Both the position numbers and the translations under genes were made by a program. From Galbula dea (lineage: Eukaryota > Chordata > Aves > Piciformes > Galbulidae), in NCBI GenBank assembly GCA_013399015.1, contig VWZX01000041.1, positions 244,799-308,798 of the forward strand: 64,000 nt of DNA. Reading direction: 5' to 3'. The notes below the pieces were generated by a model. The model searched no databases and was not told the origin of the DNA. It worked only from the letters and a program-made list of their open reading frames with translations. Shown piece by piece: positions 1 through 11,224 of the stretch; positions within the stretch are counted from its first letter, which is position 1, and each line of letters starts with the position of its first letter.

Positions 1-2428
1 CTCATGGCTTTGATCTGAAGGCTTTTAAATTTCATTTCTGTTGCTCAGTCTGCAACATCAAGACTGTCTTGATGCATCTTTATTTTCATAGCAAGAATCT
101 GTAACTAAAAAACCCCAAACTAACGGTTCTCTTTGGCACTGGTTTTATTAACACAAAAAATGAGCCATTGGGTCGGGTCCTGTGCAGTGATGCCAACAAC
201 GTGGCTGGGGTAGTGGTAACCTTCTAAGTAAGAAAACTTAAGAAAGCAGAAATGCTCCTTGCTATTTTAAGAGCCTACAGACTGCACTTATAGTGGCTGG
301 AGGTCCCTTCCAACCCCTAATATTCTATGATTCTGTGACAACGGTAAGAGATACACAGAAAATGAAAAAGCAATAATTAAATAACATCTGATCTTGATTG
401 TCCCTGTAGAAACTAGGATATACCAGCAGGTATATGTACCTTCTCAGGCTATTGAATGCAGGAGCTCAAATACTGGAAATTTGCAAGATCCCCTGGTGTT
501 AAATTGGTGAAACAGATTTTTGTATATATGTAAAAACTTCAGCTTTTGTCATGAATGTTTGTTAGGGAAAAATGAAGCAGAAAAACTCATGTATTTATGA
601 AATTTATACCTTGTTACCACACAGTCTTTGTAGTTGTAAAGTTATCAAACAGGGAAAGTTCATTAACTTATTTAAAACTAATGTAGTCAAAACTATAAAC
701 CCAATGTAATGAAAACTAGAAAAATTCTGTATACATATATACTGATTATGTTTCTGACACAAAGTCTATGAGCGTAGATGCCAGCATAGGTATGTATAGT
801 CTGACACTTTGGTATATTTTCATTGAGATACCTTGTCTAGTTCCTGATGGGCCTTCAAACATTGCTGCTTCCTGACATCTTCAATGCTGCAATTAATAAT
901 AAATCTTTCTGTTATTATTGCAAGCTTATTAATTTAAAAGACTGCTGACACAGATTAAAGTCAGGTGACAAACTCTATTTTTATGCTTTACAATTCAAAG
1001 CACTCACAAGGTAGCATCATCTTTTGGAGGCTGGAATCCATTGTCTCTTTATCTCCTTCCTACTGTTTGTCAACTTAAATATTTGACAGCTCTGTTGCCT
1101 CTGAATATTTAGCATTTTTCCTGTACAGGTGATTGTTTTCATACTTCAGGAGGACATAAGTGTGTTTTCAGACTAGAATATGATTGTAAACCCAAAAATT
1201 GTTCCAAAACTTTTATAGCAAAGCCAGTGGATTTTATCATTTCCCCCCTAAAAGTACTAAAAGCCCCTTCAATATAGTTTTAAGGCTGAGCCCGGTTGAC
1301 CATCTAAAAATATTTCCACAGCCTGATTTCAGCTACAGAATATGATCAATTCCTCTGATTTGCCTTCCCAAGTAATAAACAAAAGAGCTTTTGATACTGC
1401 ATGTCTCAAACCAAGCCTATTGTAAATAAAGGATATAGTTAATATAAGACAGAAGTGTCCTTAAATGCCAAGATATTTAATAAGTAGGATAAACCTAGTT
1501 GCAGTTATTTTAGACAAAGTTATGTTGTTCTGGAAAATGATTTCAAATTTGTCTCTTTATGTCTAGTTTGAAATGAAATTAGCAATTTTTCGTTCTTAAA
1601 GGTAATACATAAAATGAGATGTCTGTGATCAAATACACTTGATCCCAAATGCATGGTATCTAAGGGAAATGAAACAGCCAGGCTTAGATTCAGTCTCTTC
1701 AGTGATCCTCTATAAAACTGAACACTTAAACTATTTCTGTTGTTCCCAGTCTTCACATGATAGGCTCAGTGAGAATTTCTACTCCATGTTTTTGAGGGAT
1801 CTTCCATCTCAGTTTCTGCCCCTGCACCCCATTTACCATTCAAACAAACAAGGATGCTTAGGACATATTCTGTGGCGAATCACAATTGTAAAACAGCAGC
1901 TTCCAGAAATAAAGCAGAAGCTGTTAACCACATAAGGAGGTAGAAATTACTTCCTATTTGAGTGATAGCATTTGAATTCTATAGCTGATTTGAGTCTGAG
2001 CATTTCTTTCATCTTCCTGAAAGATTGTCAGAATTATTTCCGTAACAAATCAATTCATTTTTGAATGGCAGCTACTTTAAGCTGCTTATTGTCCTGCAGT
2101 ACTCTCAGGTTCTAGCTAGCAAGTTCTAGACCAAAATGCATTTGAGATGTTAACAGGGGTACCTGTTAAAGGCAGTGCATGTGGCTGAGGCTCCTATTAA
2201 TATAGCACATAAGCATGTTTAAAAATAAAAAGGTACCCACCACATTAATTTGCAATGTGTCAGACTTTGCAGGTGTATTTGAAGATTAACGAGTTGCAAT
2301 ATTAGTGAAGGATTTTTTATCATGGATACTTATGTGCTGTAGTAATGCCAAGTACATGTTGTGATCCTCATGGAACAGCTGCAATTTCAACAGCTGTAAT
2401 GATGTTCTAATTTATGTCACTTGGGGAT
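1..2428. other. Intergenic, left edge
   Basis: Apart from the CR1 tail at 300-339 I see no gene or recognisable element. AT-rich with short random frames only. Confidence 0.6.
300..339 (+). mobile_element. CR1 LINE 3' end fragment
   Basis: GGTCCCTTCCAACCCC followed by ATTCTATGATTCTGTGA, the diagnostic CR1 3' terminus. About 40 bp. Confidence 0.75.
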
Positions 2429-3011
2429 TGTCATGATTTAAACCCCATGGGCAACTAAGCACCACGCAGCTGCTTGCTCACTCCTCCCCTGACCCCGCTG
2501 GAATGGGGAGGAGAACTGAAAATGAATAAACCTCATGGGTTGAGGTAAGAACTGTTTAAAAATTGAAATAAAAAGTAATAATAATAGTAATCGTAATCAT
2601 AATCGTAATACAAAAGAAGGTAATACAGAGTGACATAAACCCCAAGAAAGACAAGTCATGCACTATGCAATTTCTCACTATGCACTGACTGATGCTCAGA
2701 CTGTCCCCAAGCAGTGATCCACTCTCCTAGCCAACTCCCCATTTATACACTGAGGATGATGTCTTATAGTATGGAATATCCCTTTGGCTAGTTCAAGTCA
2801 GCTGTTCTGGCCATGCTCCTTCCCAGTTTCTTGTACACCTGCTTACTGGCAGAGCATGGGAAACTGAAAAGTCCTTAACTGAGAATATGTGCTTCTTAGT
2901 AACAACTAAAATGTCAATATGCCATCAACATTGTTCTCATACCAAGTCCAAAACACAGCACTATACCAGCTACTAGGAAGAAAATTGACTATCTCAGCTG
3001 AAACCTGGACA
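2429..3011 (-). mobile_element. Solo LTR of an endogenous retrovirus (ERVL-like)
   Basis: About 583 bp that reads TGTCC...GACA on the minus strand. A TATA box is at 2742-2747 (minus TATAAA), and GTA/ATA-rich simple sequence sits at 2574-2620, where this LTR class has such a tract. The layout matches a family I know from neoavian genomes. No internal viral genes are adjacent. I see no target-site duplication, so it is probably old. Confidence 0.75.
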
Positions 3012-3854
3012 TGAGTTCTTTTTTTTTTTTAACTTAGGCTAAAGATTTGTGCCATAACAAAAGAAAATTTAGGGAAGAATTAGTAAGCAGTGATTCTTAA
3101 TTACTGATGCAGAAGCTGTAAATATACTGAATTTAGAGTATCTGAACTGTGGCTAGCAGAGATACTTTGCTTCATTTCTAATAAATGATGAAACTGTCTG
3201 TGGATATTTTTTATTTATAAATGCATCCCTCTGGTTTTCTGGAATTATGCTGTCACCAAACAGGCATCAGATCCTAAAATGCATAAGCCTGTGACTGGTA
3301 AAGTCTGGTGGTTGCCTGTGATTTTTCAGCTTCTTTCATGCTTGCCTCCTTAAGATAATACTGTGCTTTTGAAAGGTTTTGTCACACTCAGAGGCCTCCA
3401 GCTTGAAACATACTGAGGTAATTCATGCATATGATGCCAAGTCATAACATTACGTACAAAACACTTTCCAGTTATTCAGTAGAGAAATAACGTTTCCACT
3501 ATCCAATAGGGGATAATAATTTCACTCTCTTGCCAGTTGCACATGTTATTCATTGGAAATATTTTTCCCAATGGGACATAAAAGCAATTTTATTCTAGTT
3601 TTGTCTGGAATATTATTTTGATAAGAGTCAGTGAAAAGTTTGCTCAAAACTTTTAAGAAGTATTAGTCTACCATTAATAGGTCTGCCTTTAATTGTTAAT
3701 TCAGAAATACAGATAATTTTCTCATAGGAGCCTTTTTTTTAAAGCCACTTTAAAAGCAGACAGTTGAATTGTGTAATACTATTTCTAAACTTTCCCGTGG
3801 TGTCTGTATTTTTGTGTAGTCATCTCAGTTACTGAGCATGTTCATTTATTTCAT

Positions 3855-4365
3855 AATCACAGAATCTTTAAGGTTGGAAGAGACCTCTAAGATCATCAAG
3901 TCCAATCATCAGCCTATCACCACCATGCCACTAAACCATGTCCCTTAGTACCACATCTAGATGTTTTTTGAACAATTCCAGGGATGGTGACTCCACCACT
4001 TCCCTGGGCAGCCTCCTCCAATGCCTAACAACTCTTTCTGTGAAGAAATTTTTCCAAATATCCAATCTAAACCTCCCCTGGTGCAGTTTGAGGCCATTTC
4101 CTCTTGTCCTATCACCGGTAACCCAGGCGAAGAGACTGACACCACCTCGCTACAACCTCCTTTCAGGTAGTTGTAGAGAGAGATAAAGTCTGAGCCTCCT
4201 CTTCTTCAGACTAAACAACCTCAGTTCCCTCAGCCATTCCTCATAAGACTTTTTCTCCAGACCCTTCAGCAGCCTTGTTGCCCTTTTCTGGACACATTCC
4301 AATACCTCTTTGTCTTTCGTGTAGTGAGGGCCCCAAAACTGAACACAGTATTCAGGAACTTGAGA
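3855..4365 (-). mobile_element. CR1 LINE 3' end
   Basis: It starts AATCACAGAATC, then the complement of the CR1 tail and 3' UTR. GATGGTGACTCCACCAC and the following TGGGCAGCC stretch are diagnostic. It extends about 500 bp, ending near the GGCCCCAAAACTGAACAC segment at 4330-4350. The short frames inside are not genes. Confidence 0.9.
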
Positions 4366-6821
4366 TTAGATATTTCTCAAAATCTCTTCCAGTTTCTTTG
4401 CAAGAGCCCAAACAAACTAATTTGTCTTTGTCTAAATTTTTCTGAAAAATTCTGGTGTAGGAGATTCAATGCCACTCACTGCCATCTTACCAGTAGAGTA
4501 ATTTCATAATACTTTGATTCAGTTTCCCTTCCTGCAGGCAGGCTTATTGCTTCTCACCCTACCACCTGTAGACACAGAGGACAGTTTATTCCCTTTTCTA
4601 CTGCAGCCTTTGCCCCTTTGAAGAAAAAATAGACCAAATATTTTCGGTCTCTTCTCCTTGTCATGTTCTACACCATCGACCTAGAAGAAATCTAGATCCC
4701 AAGAAAGAATGGACCAGATGATCCCTGACATATCTGCCTAGTTCTTAGGTTTGTACCTGTGCTCTGATGGTATGTGTCAGTATGTTTACATTTTTCTTTA
4801 CTCAGTACTGTTGACCTGAATCCATCTTGTGTTCTGCTATGCCTTCTGGATCTGCTTTAACACCAGTCATCACTCATCTACCTGTGGATATTTGGTTGTT
4901 CCTGTTTGTCTTTATTAGATTGTTAATTTCTGGTAACTCCAGTTTGTTCAGCTCACTCTGAATTCTGTTTGGATGCTGGGATACTTGCAGTTCTTTCCAG
5001 CTTCAAATATCACTATTTTGTCCTACTAGCCTAAACCTGAATGACTCAACTTGTTGGCTGTAGCTATGGAAGAGGACAAAGAAATTGAGCATACTGCTCA
5101 TGGGATTCTGCATATATTTTCATGGTTGACTTTTGGGTCTACATCTCATTTTACTTTTCATGAAGTACATAATACTTGTCCCATAAATGTGTTCCATTCT
5201 CATTTCATAAAGTTCCATTTCCTTCATTTGCCAAAAGGTTAAACACAACCCAAATTCTGTTCAGATTGCCCATTTGTATTATTGTATGGGATGTGATGAA
5301 TCTGGAAGGAGTATGCCAGACCAAGTTTGAACCCAGATTTTGCTTTTTAATATGAATTGTTTCAAGTATATTGTGTTGGGGTTTTTTTCTTCCTTTGGCT
5401 TGAGACAGAGGTATCTGAAACTTCAGATTGCAAACTTGATGAATGCAGGAAGGTTTGATTCTCTTCTCATGGATAAGCTCTGTCCTCATTTGCCCCAAAG
5501 TTAAGTGTCAGAAGTGAGCCAAAAGCTTGGTTACCAAATAGTCATATTGCTTTTTCTTAGTTCAGGTTTCAATATGCATAAACAAAATTCTCACATGATA
5601 CAATACCACATTGAAAAATGCTGTAACATATGCAATAAACAGGTGACTGTACATCATATTTCACCATAACTTAGTTTATAAAACAGATTTTATTTTTAAA
5701 TGCTTTGAGTCATATTTTAGTTTCACTTCCATGAGGAAAGCTTCAGCTATATAAGGTAAAGTGGCCTGTCCAATCAGGATCCACCACTTCCTTTTAAAAG
5801 CTGACAGGTTAAACTAGCTTCTTAGGCTCTGGACACATCAGTTACTTCTTTATCCTCATTGCTTAGTATCTTTTTTTTCTGAGGAAGTGTTGAAGGTAAG
5901 TAGGGACTTGAGTTTGTATTAGTTATGGTCCTAAGGCTTCTGAGAGTATGATCTCTTCTCTTTGGCTGATGCCCACTTCTCAGCTGTTTCTAAATGCTTG
6001 TTGGACTCCCATTCTACTTCTTTCTGTTGCCTGACACATATCTGAAATCAAGGAACAATATGCTTAAGTAAGAGCAGATTTATGATATCGACAGTTGTCT
6101 TGCATGTGCATTAGTACCCACCAGATAGCTAATTTCTTCCAAAAATGTCCTTTTTCTAGTATTTCCCTTTTCATTCTGAAGTGGTGTTTGCCAAGCTCCG
6201 TGCACAGTTCCCTAGGCTGTTTCTTTTCATCCTCACTCACACTGCAACCAGGATTGCCCTCTGCAAGGAAGGAAGGAAAATGTTTCCATGGATTCTGTTG
6301 CAGAAAAATTTTTGCAAAACAGTGCTGTCATCTTCTGTCCTTCATTTTCCCAGACCGATAACTAGCCAGTCAAATGATATTGTAGTTGTGGGGCCAAAGT
6401 CATGCAAAGAACATTGAAAGAGAGCATATGAAGTATTATAGCAGCCAAAGCAGAGATGTATGTACACTGCATGTTTGTTTAAAGAATTCACGTTTGTTGG
6501 AGTTTATCTAACATAAAGAACAAATAACATTGCACACACAAAGCAGCATCTAAATTTCCTCTGCTCTCCAGGCTCTCTTTTTATTCGTACTTTCTCCAGA
6601 GTTTTCTAGACTTCAGAATGAAAGAGATCCAAACACAAATTTTGTTTTTGCTTCTATCTCATTCTTACTTACATTCACAATGATGGGAATAAGTTGAAAT
6701 TTAAATTACATTGATTGTTTTCATTGAAAAAGCCCATAGAAGTTGATGACATATGTGCCTTTCATTACAATGACAATAATATGCCATTTCCCTGAAGATA
6801 TTTATATTCTTCACCTGTTGG
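4366..6821. other. Intergenic, between CR1 copies
   Basis: No recognisable gene. Some stretches (about 4420-5040) have the texture of very old transposon sequence but no diagnostic motif. Confidence 0.5.
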
Positions 6822-6870
6822 AATCACAGAATCACAGAATCATTACGGTTGGAAAGGACCCTCAGGATCA
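6822..6870 (-). mobile_element. CR1 LINE 3' end fragment
   Basis: AATCACAGAATCACAGAATC then CATTACGGTTGGAAAGG. Same subfamily as the copies at 37.9 and 52.4 kb. Confidence 0.8.
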
Positions 6871-7632
6871 AAATCTGGTTTGATTTTAATGGTTTGATAA
6901 GTGTTTAAATCAAAAAAAATCTGAAGTGAGAAAGCTGTAGCATCCCAAAAGACATGATTAAAACATAGTATATTTTTGTCTAAAACTATATTACCATTGC
7001 TTCCTTTGTGCCCAATACTGGTCAGGCTGTCCTCCTAGTTACTGTCTAGAAAAGCAGTGAAGAGGAGTCTTTCTTGTCTTCCTGCACAGCCTCCAGTCTC
7101 ACAGTCTCTCACAGGAGATCTCCAGCTTGTTCTCTAGAAACAGTGCAATGTTAACTTCCCACACAAACTTTAATCAGCAGTCCACAAACAGCATAATTTT
7201 ACCAAATAACTCTACCACACACAGTGGTATCCTCTACTAATAAATTTCTGTTTGCAGAGCCCATCCACAAACTGTATTGCCAAACAGTTCACAATTCAGT
7301 GTTGTTGGTAGTCCTTTCATGTGCTTGCTGTCCAAGGCTGGGATGTCAGGATGTTACAGTACATTCACACTGTTGTCAACTTTTCCTTCTCCTGACAAAT
7401 CATAGCCAAGCAAGTCTGTGGGGGAAAGGAAGCACTGTCCCATCCATTTCCACTTTATAGAAGGGAACTTGAACTATAAAGACACGGGACTTAATAATAA
7501 CAGAGGTGGAAATAGTCCAGCTGATACACACTTCAATCTTGAGTCTAAACGACAAGGCTTCATTAAGATTCTTATTCCTATTATTCCATTACCAGTGTGC
7601 AGACTACATCACCCAGACTACAATAAGCTACG

Positions 7633-8545
7633 AGATAGAATAATAGAATTATTTAGGTTGGAAAAGACTTCTAAGATCATCAAGTCCAACCAAGAACCCA
7701 ACACCACCATGCCCAATAAATCATGTTGTGAAGTGTCACATCTACCCTGAGGATAGCTGGTCTTAAAGACAGGCAAAGAAAGCGTTAAGTACCTCAGCCT
7801 TTTCCTCAGCCTTGATGGCAACATCTGTTAAAGGATGGAGATTCTCCTTGGCTCTCCTTTTACCGTCGATATATTTGTAAAAATATTTGCTGTTATCTTT
7901 TACAACAGTGGCCAGATCGAGTTCTAGCTGGACTTTCACCTTTCTGATTTTTTCTCTGCTTGAACTAATGACATCCTTGTGCTCTTCCTGAGTTGCCTGT
8001 CCCTTCTTCCAAAGGTGGTAAACTCTCTTTTTTCCCCGAGTCCTAGCCAAAGCTCTCTGTTTGGCCAAGATAGTCTTCTTCCCCGTCGGCTTGTCTTATG
8101 GTGTATAGGTTCAGCCTGTTCCTATATCTCTAATGTTTCCTTCTTGAAGAATGTCCATCCTTCCTGGACCCCTTTGCTCTTCAGGACTGTCTCCCAAGTG
8201 CCTCTCTCAACTAGCATCCTCAATAGGCCAAAGTCTGCCCTCTGGAAATCCAAGGTAGCAGCTCTGCTAACTTCTTTCCTTACTTCAAGAACAAAAAACT
8301 CTATCCTTTTGTGGTCTCTATGCCAAAGGTGGCCTCTGCGTACCACAGCTCCCACCAGTCCTTGTCTGTTCATAAACAGCAGCTCCCTAGGAAGCTTTCA
8401 AGTGAGCCCTTGTAGGCTCACTTACAAGCTGTGTCAGGAATTTATATTCCATACACTCCTAGATTGTTTCCTCTCTGCTGTATTGAACTTCCATCATACA
8501 TCTGGTAAGTTGAAATCTTTCTCACAAATACCAATGTGCTTTCTG
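7633..8545 (-). mobile_element. Rearranged CR1 LINE with ORF2 remnant
   Basis: The CR1 3' UTR end (7633-7745) is joined directly to part of the ORF2 coding region (from about 7760), so most of the reverse transcriptase and 3' region is deleted or two insertions abut. Reading frames on the minus strand at 7763-8068 and 8122-8373 resemble CR1 polyprotein. Confidence 0.85.
7763..8373 (-). pseudogene. Broken CR1 ORF2 (endonuclease-RT junction region)
   Basis: Two minus-strand frames, 8373-8122 then 8068-7763, show CR1 protein stretches such as NRQGLVGAVVRRGHL, GVQEGWTFFKKE and KAEVLNAFFA, recognised from the family. The frame is interrupted between them and neither end is complete. It cannot encode a working element. 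Confidence 0.8.
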
Positions 8546-10034
8546 GAAAGAAAGAATTTATTTATTCATTCATTTCCCCTTGATTTTTGAAAGGATTGCT
8601 ACAGTTGAACTTGTACCTGCATTCACACTAATCTTGCTATGAAGACATCAACCAGTCTAACAATGAGTTGAGTTTATCTAGCTAATCTCTACAAAAATCA
8701 GTTACATTTTGCTAGTGGTCCTGTAATTTGACCCTAAATTCTGCATTTGTGAGAGATGATGAATAACCAACAAAACATTTGGGTACTATTTTTTTTAATG
8801 GACCAGAAAATGGTAAGCCAAACTGTTAGTCTGAAATTTTTTGACTAGTAACTACTGGAGCCACTGTGTTATTCAATTAGGGTGGATGGAACTGCTAATT
8901 TCAGAAATTAGCCTGGTATTAGGCTGCTAATTTGTTCCATGATGGCCATTTCAGTGTAGGAAGTCATTTAATGCTTGGCAGGATATTGTTACATGCACAA
9001 GACCTCCACATTTACAAACATGACACAAACATATGGCATCATAATGCTGTGATACAAACTCTTCTCTTTAAATTTGCTATCAATACTGCTTATAGCAGTC
9101 TCCAGTCTGTTTTACCTTGTAGCTTCCTTAAAAGAAACAAAAATCAAAGGAGACCGTGTAAGTTTTTTTAGGACATTTAAGTGACGCTAGGATCTCACTG
9201 TGTTCCCCTAAGCAACCAGAAGACAAGACCTTGAGAATACTTTCTGCCCTTGGTGTTTGCCCAAACAAAAGAACATATCTTCAGCAAAGACCTACTTTAA
9301 TTGTGACACTTTGTCCAGAATTATGAATGCAGTTGGCTTTAAGTATTTCTTTGCTCTTAGCACTCTCTACTATGAATTCTATTCTAGCTAAGTTATGACT
9401 GATTTGTATTTCAGCTTATTTTCTTTCTCAAGCTTGCTGTTCAGATATTTCTACTACCAAAGATGTTTCTTGTAAGTAGTTGAGGCAACTGCAAATGCTT
9501 CTCTTCAAAAATTAATCTCCACAAAGAAGTACTGAGGAAAGCTGAAACTATCACTTTCTGTTCAGCACCATTCTATGACAGTGCTGCATTGCATTCTTCT
9601 ATGGACAGTAGCACCTTAATTAGACCAGTGAGTGAACTTTTGAAGCAGATTTCTTTATCTCCCCCAACAAGTGATTAGGCTCTTAGTACAGAGCAGTTCT
9701 GGATCATGAAGGACTGCACATCCTTAGGGTGAAGCCTAAACAAGGCATTCATCTAATTTGCTCACCCACTTGAGAATGGCTAGTCCCAAGGGCTAGACAA
9801 AGGTCTTGCAGCAGATGCACCTTGGATATTGTAGCCTCAGCATTGTTGTTCATCCCAGAGTTTTTTAGCACTCTAGCTCAGAGTGAAAAACATTAATTTC
9901 CTAAGGTGAAATGTTTTAATAAAGGAGAAGTTCAAAGATTTGTTTCACCACAGGACTTTATGATTCAGATTAGAACATAACAGCAGCAGTTCTGTCAACT
10001 CATACCCTTCCCCTTTCAAGAGAGAAGGAACAGA
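8546..10034. other. Intergenic, downstream of PLAU
   Basis: No frame, repeat or exon recognised. This is the spacer beyond the PLAU poly(A) signal. Confidence 0.55.
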
Positions 10035-10053
10035 CACAAGAATAACAGGGGTT

Positions 10054-10059
10054 TTTAAT
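10054..10059 (-). terminator. Probable PLAU poly(A) signal ATTAAA
   Basis: The plus strand reads TTTAAT, so the transcript reads ATTAAA, the commonest variant signal. No AATAAA was found on the transcript strand between the stop codon and here. Cleavage would fall about 15-25 bases further left. Confidence 0.5.
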
Positions 10060-10103
10060 GATATTTTAACATCCTTTATACAAAGAATAAGTTAAACAGT
10101 AAA

Positions 10104-10112
10104 AATAAATAA
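10104..10112 (-). promoter_or_regulatory. AU-rich element in PLAU 3' UTR
   Basis: The transcript strand carries UUAUUUAUU inside a U-rich run, the classic mRNA-destabilising nonamer. Urokinase mRNAs of mammals are known to be controlled through 3' UTR AU-rich elements. Function here is inferred. Confidence 0.6.
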
Positions 10113-11029
10113 AACTTGAGGTTCCAGCCCTCGTACAAATAATCCAAATCTATAAAACAAAGACAAGTTTAAAAATAAAACCAGAGTACGTCTTGGTAAA
10201 AAACAAGTAGTTTCCATATAGTATCCATTATATGAGTGGAAATAAAGTTCTGACTTTTGACATCTGCAGAATTCAATAGATGCCAAGTCCGTAAGTCCTC
10301 TCCTGGATGCATAGGCACACATAGGAGAAGTTGCATGGTCAGACATTTCAGGGGACCCAGACACCTTCAGCTGTGACCTGGATGTCCAGTCAAGTTTCTG
10401 ATTTGCTTTCTTGCTGCACAGTTCTTAAGCAAAATATGTTAAGAGTTTGTAATGTTGACACAGCTACAGAAGCCATTCTTAAGATTTTAGTGTATGTTGG
10501 GTCTATAGCAATGAACCCTTTACACCAAGCATTTCCTCAGTTTAAGTAGAGCTTGGTCCCTCTTCATGCACTAGTGATAATGCCTTTTCTTTCACTTTGT
10601 GATGAAAAGCCTGATCATCCTTAGTACTGGTCTCAACAGGTTAACTTTCTAGGACTTGACTCTTCATACTGTGCAGTATGATGAGGAAAGACTTTAGACT
10701 CAGGCCAAGTATAAAACAAATACTTGAGTTAAGTAAGTTAAAACTATACCAATACTTTCACACCAAATTCTGGTTCATAAATGGACAGATAATTTGATGT
10801 GCATAATAACATGCATGGGAACACTCATTTAAATGCTAAATATTTTAGCTTCCCCACTGAGTGGTTTCCAGATTTAGCCATCTCTGAGACCCAGGAATGC
10901 TGATGTGAGTGGCAGATGACATGAGCATTTAAAAGGAAAGCCTCTCATGACATTCAGGACTTCAGTGTCCTGGCACTAGTATAGGCTTAGTCATGTTAAT
11001 TTGAGTGCAGCTGCAGAAAAAAAAAAGTG

Positions 11030-11224
11030 TCACTTTGGTTCAGGAAGAAAACGACTCTTGGCAATTACTGCATTCATAGTGGAGTCAATCCAGTTAAGGT
11101 ACCGAGTAACTCTGGTGTAAACACCAGGCTTGTTTTCCTTTGCACAGCCGTCTCCCCAGCTGACAATCCCATAAAGCATCATCCTGCCATTGTGCTCACA
11201 GACCATGGGGCCACCAGAATCTCC
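11030..11224 (-). CDS. PLAU: PLAU exon 11: catalytic Ser and C-terminus
   Basis: The coding part is 195 nt including TGA at 11032-11030, after acceptor TTGTCAG. GDSGGP gives Ser372. GIVSWGDGC and KPGVYTRV are the conserved substrate-pocket strands. The tail after WIDS (STMNAVIAKSRFLPEPK) is lineage-specific. The exon continues into the 3' UTR. Confidence 0.97.
   Translation of the reverse strand, partial: GDSGGPMVCEHNGRMMLYGIVSWGDGCAKENKPGVYTRVTRYLNWIDSTMNAVIAKSRFLPEPK

Larger units (their letters stand above)
10035..11029 (-). other. PLAU: PLAU 3' untranslated region
   Basis: About 1 kb between the stop codon and the first plausible poly(A) signal. It contains an AU-rich nonamer TTATTTATT on the mRNA strand at 10104-10112 near the 3' end. 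No long frame continues. The end is inferred from the signal at 10054-10059; the exact cleavage site cannot be seen. Confidence 0.6.

Noticed and set aside
7979..8590. 203-codon plus-strand frame
   Set aside because: It is antisense to the CR1 ORF2 remnant, which explains its length.
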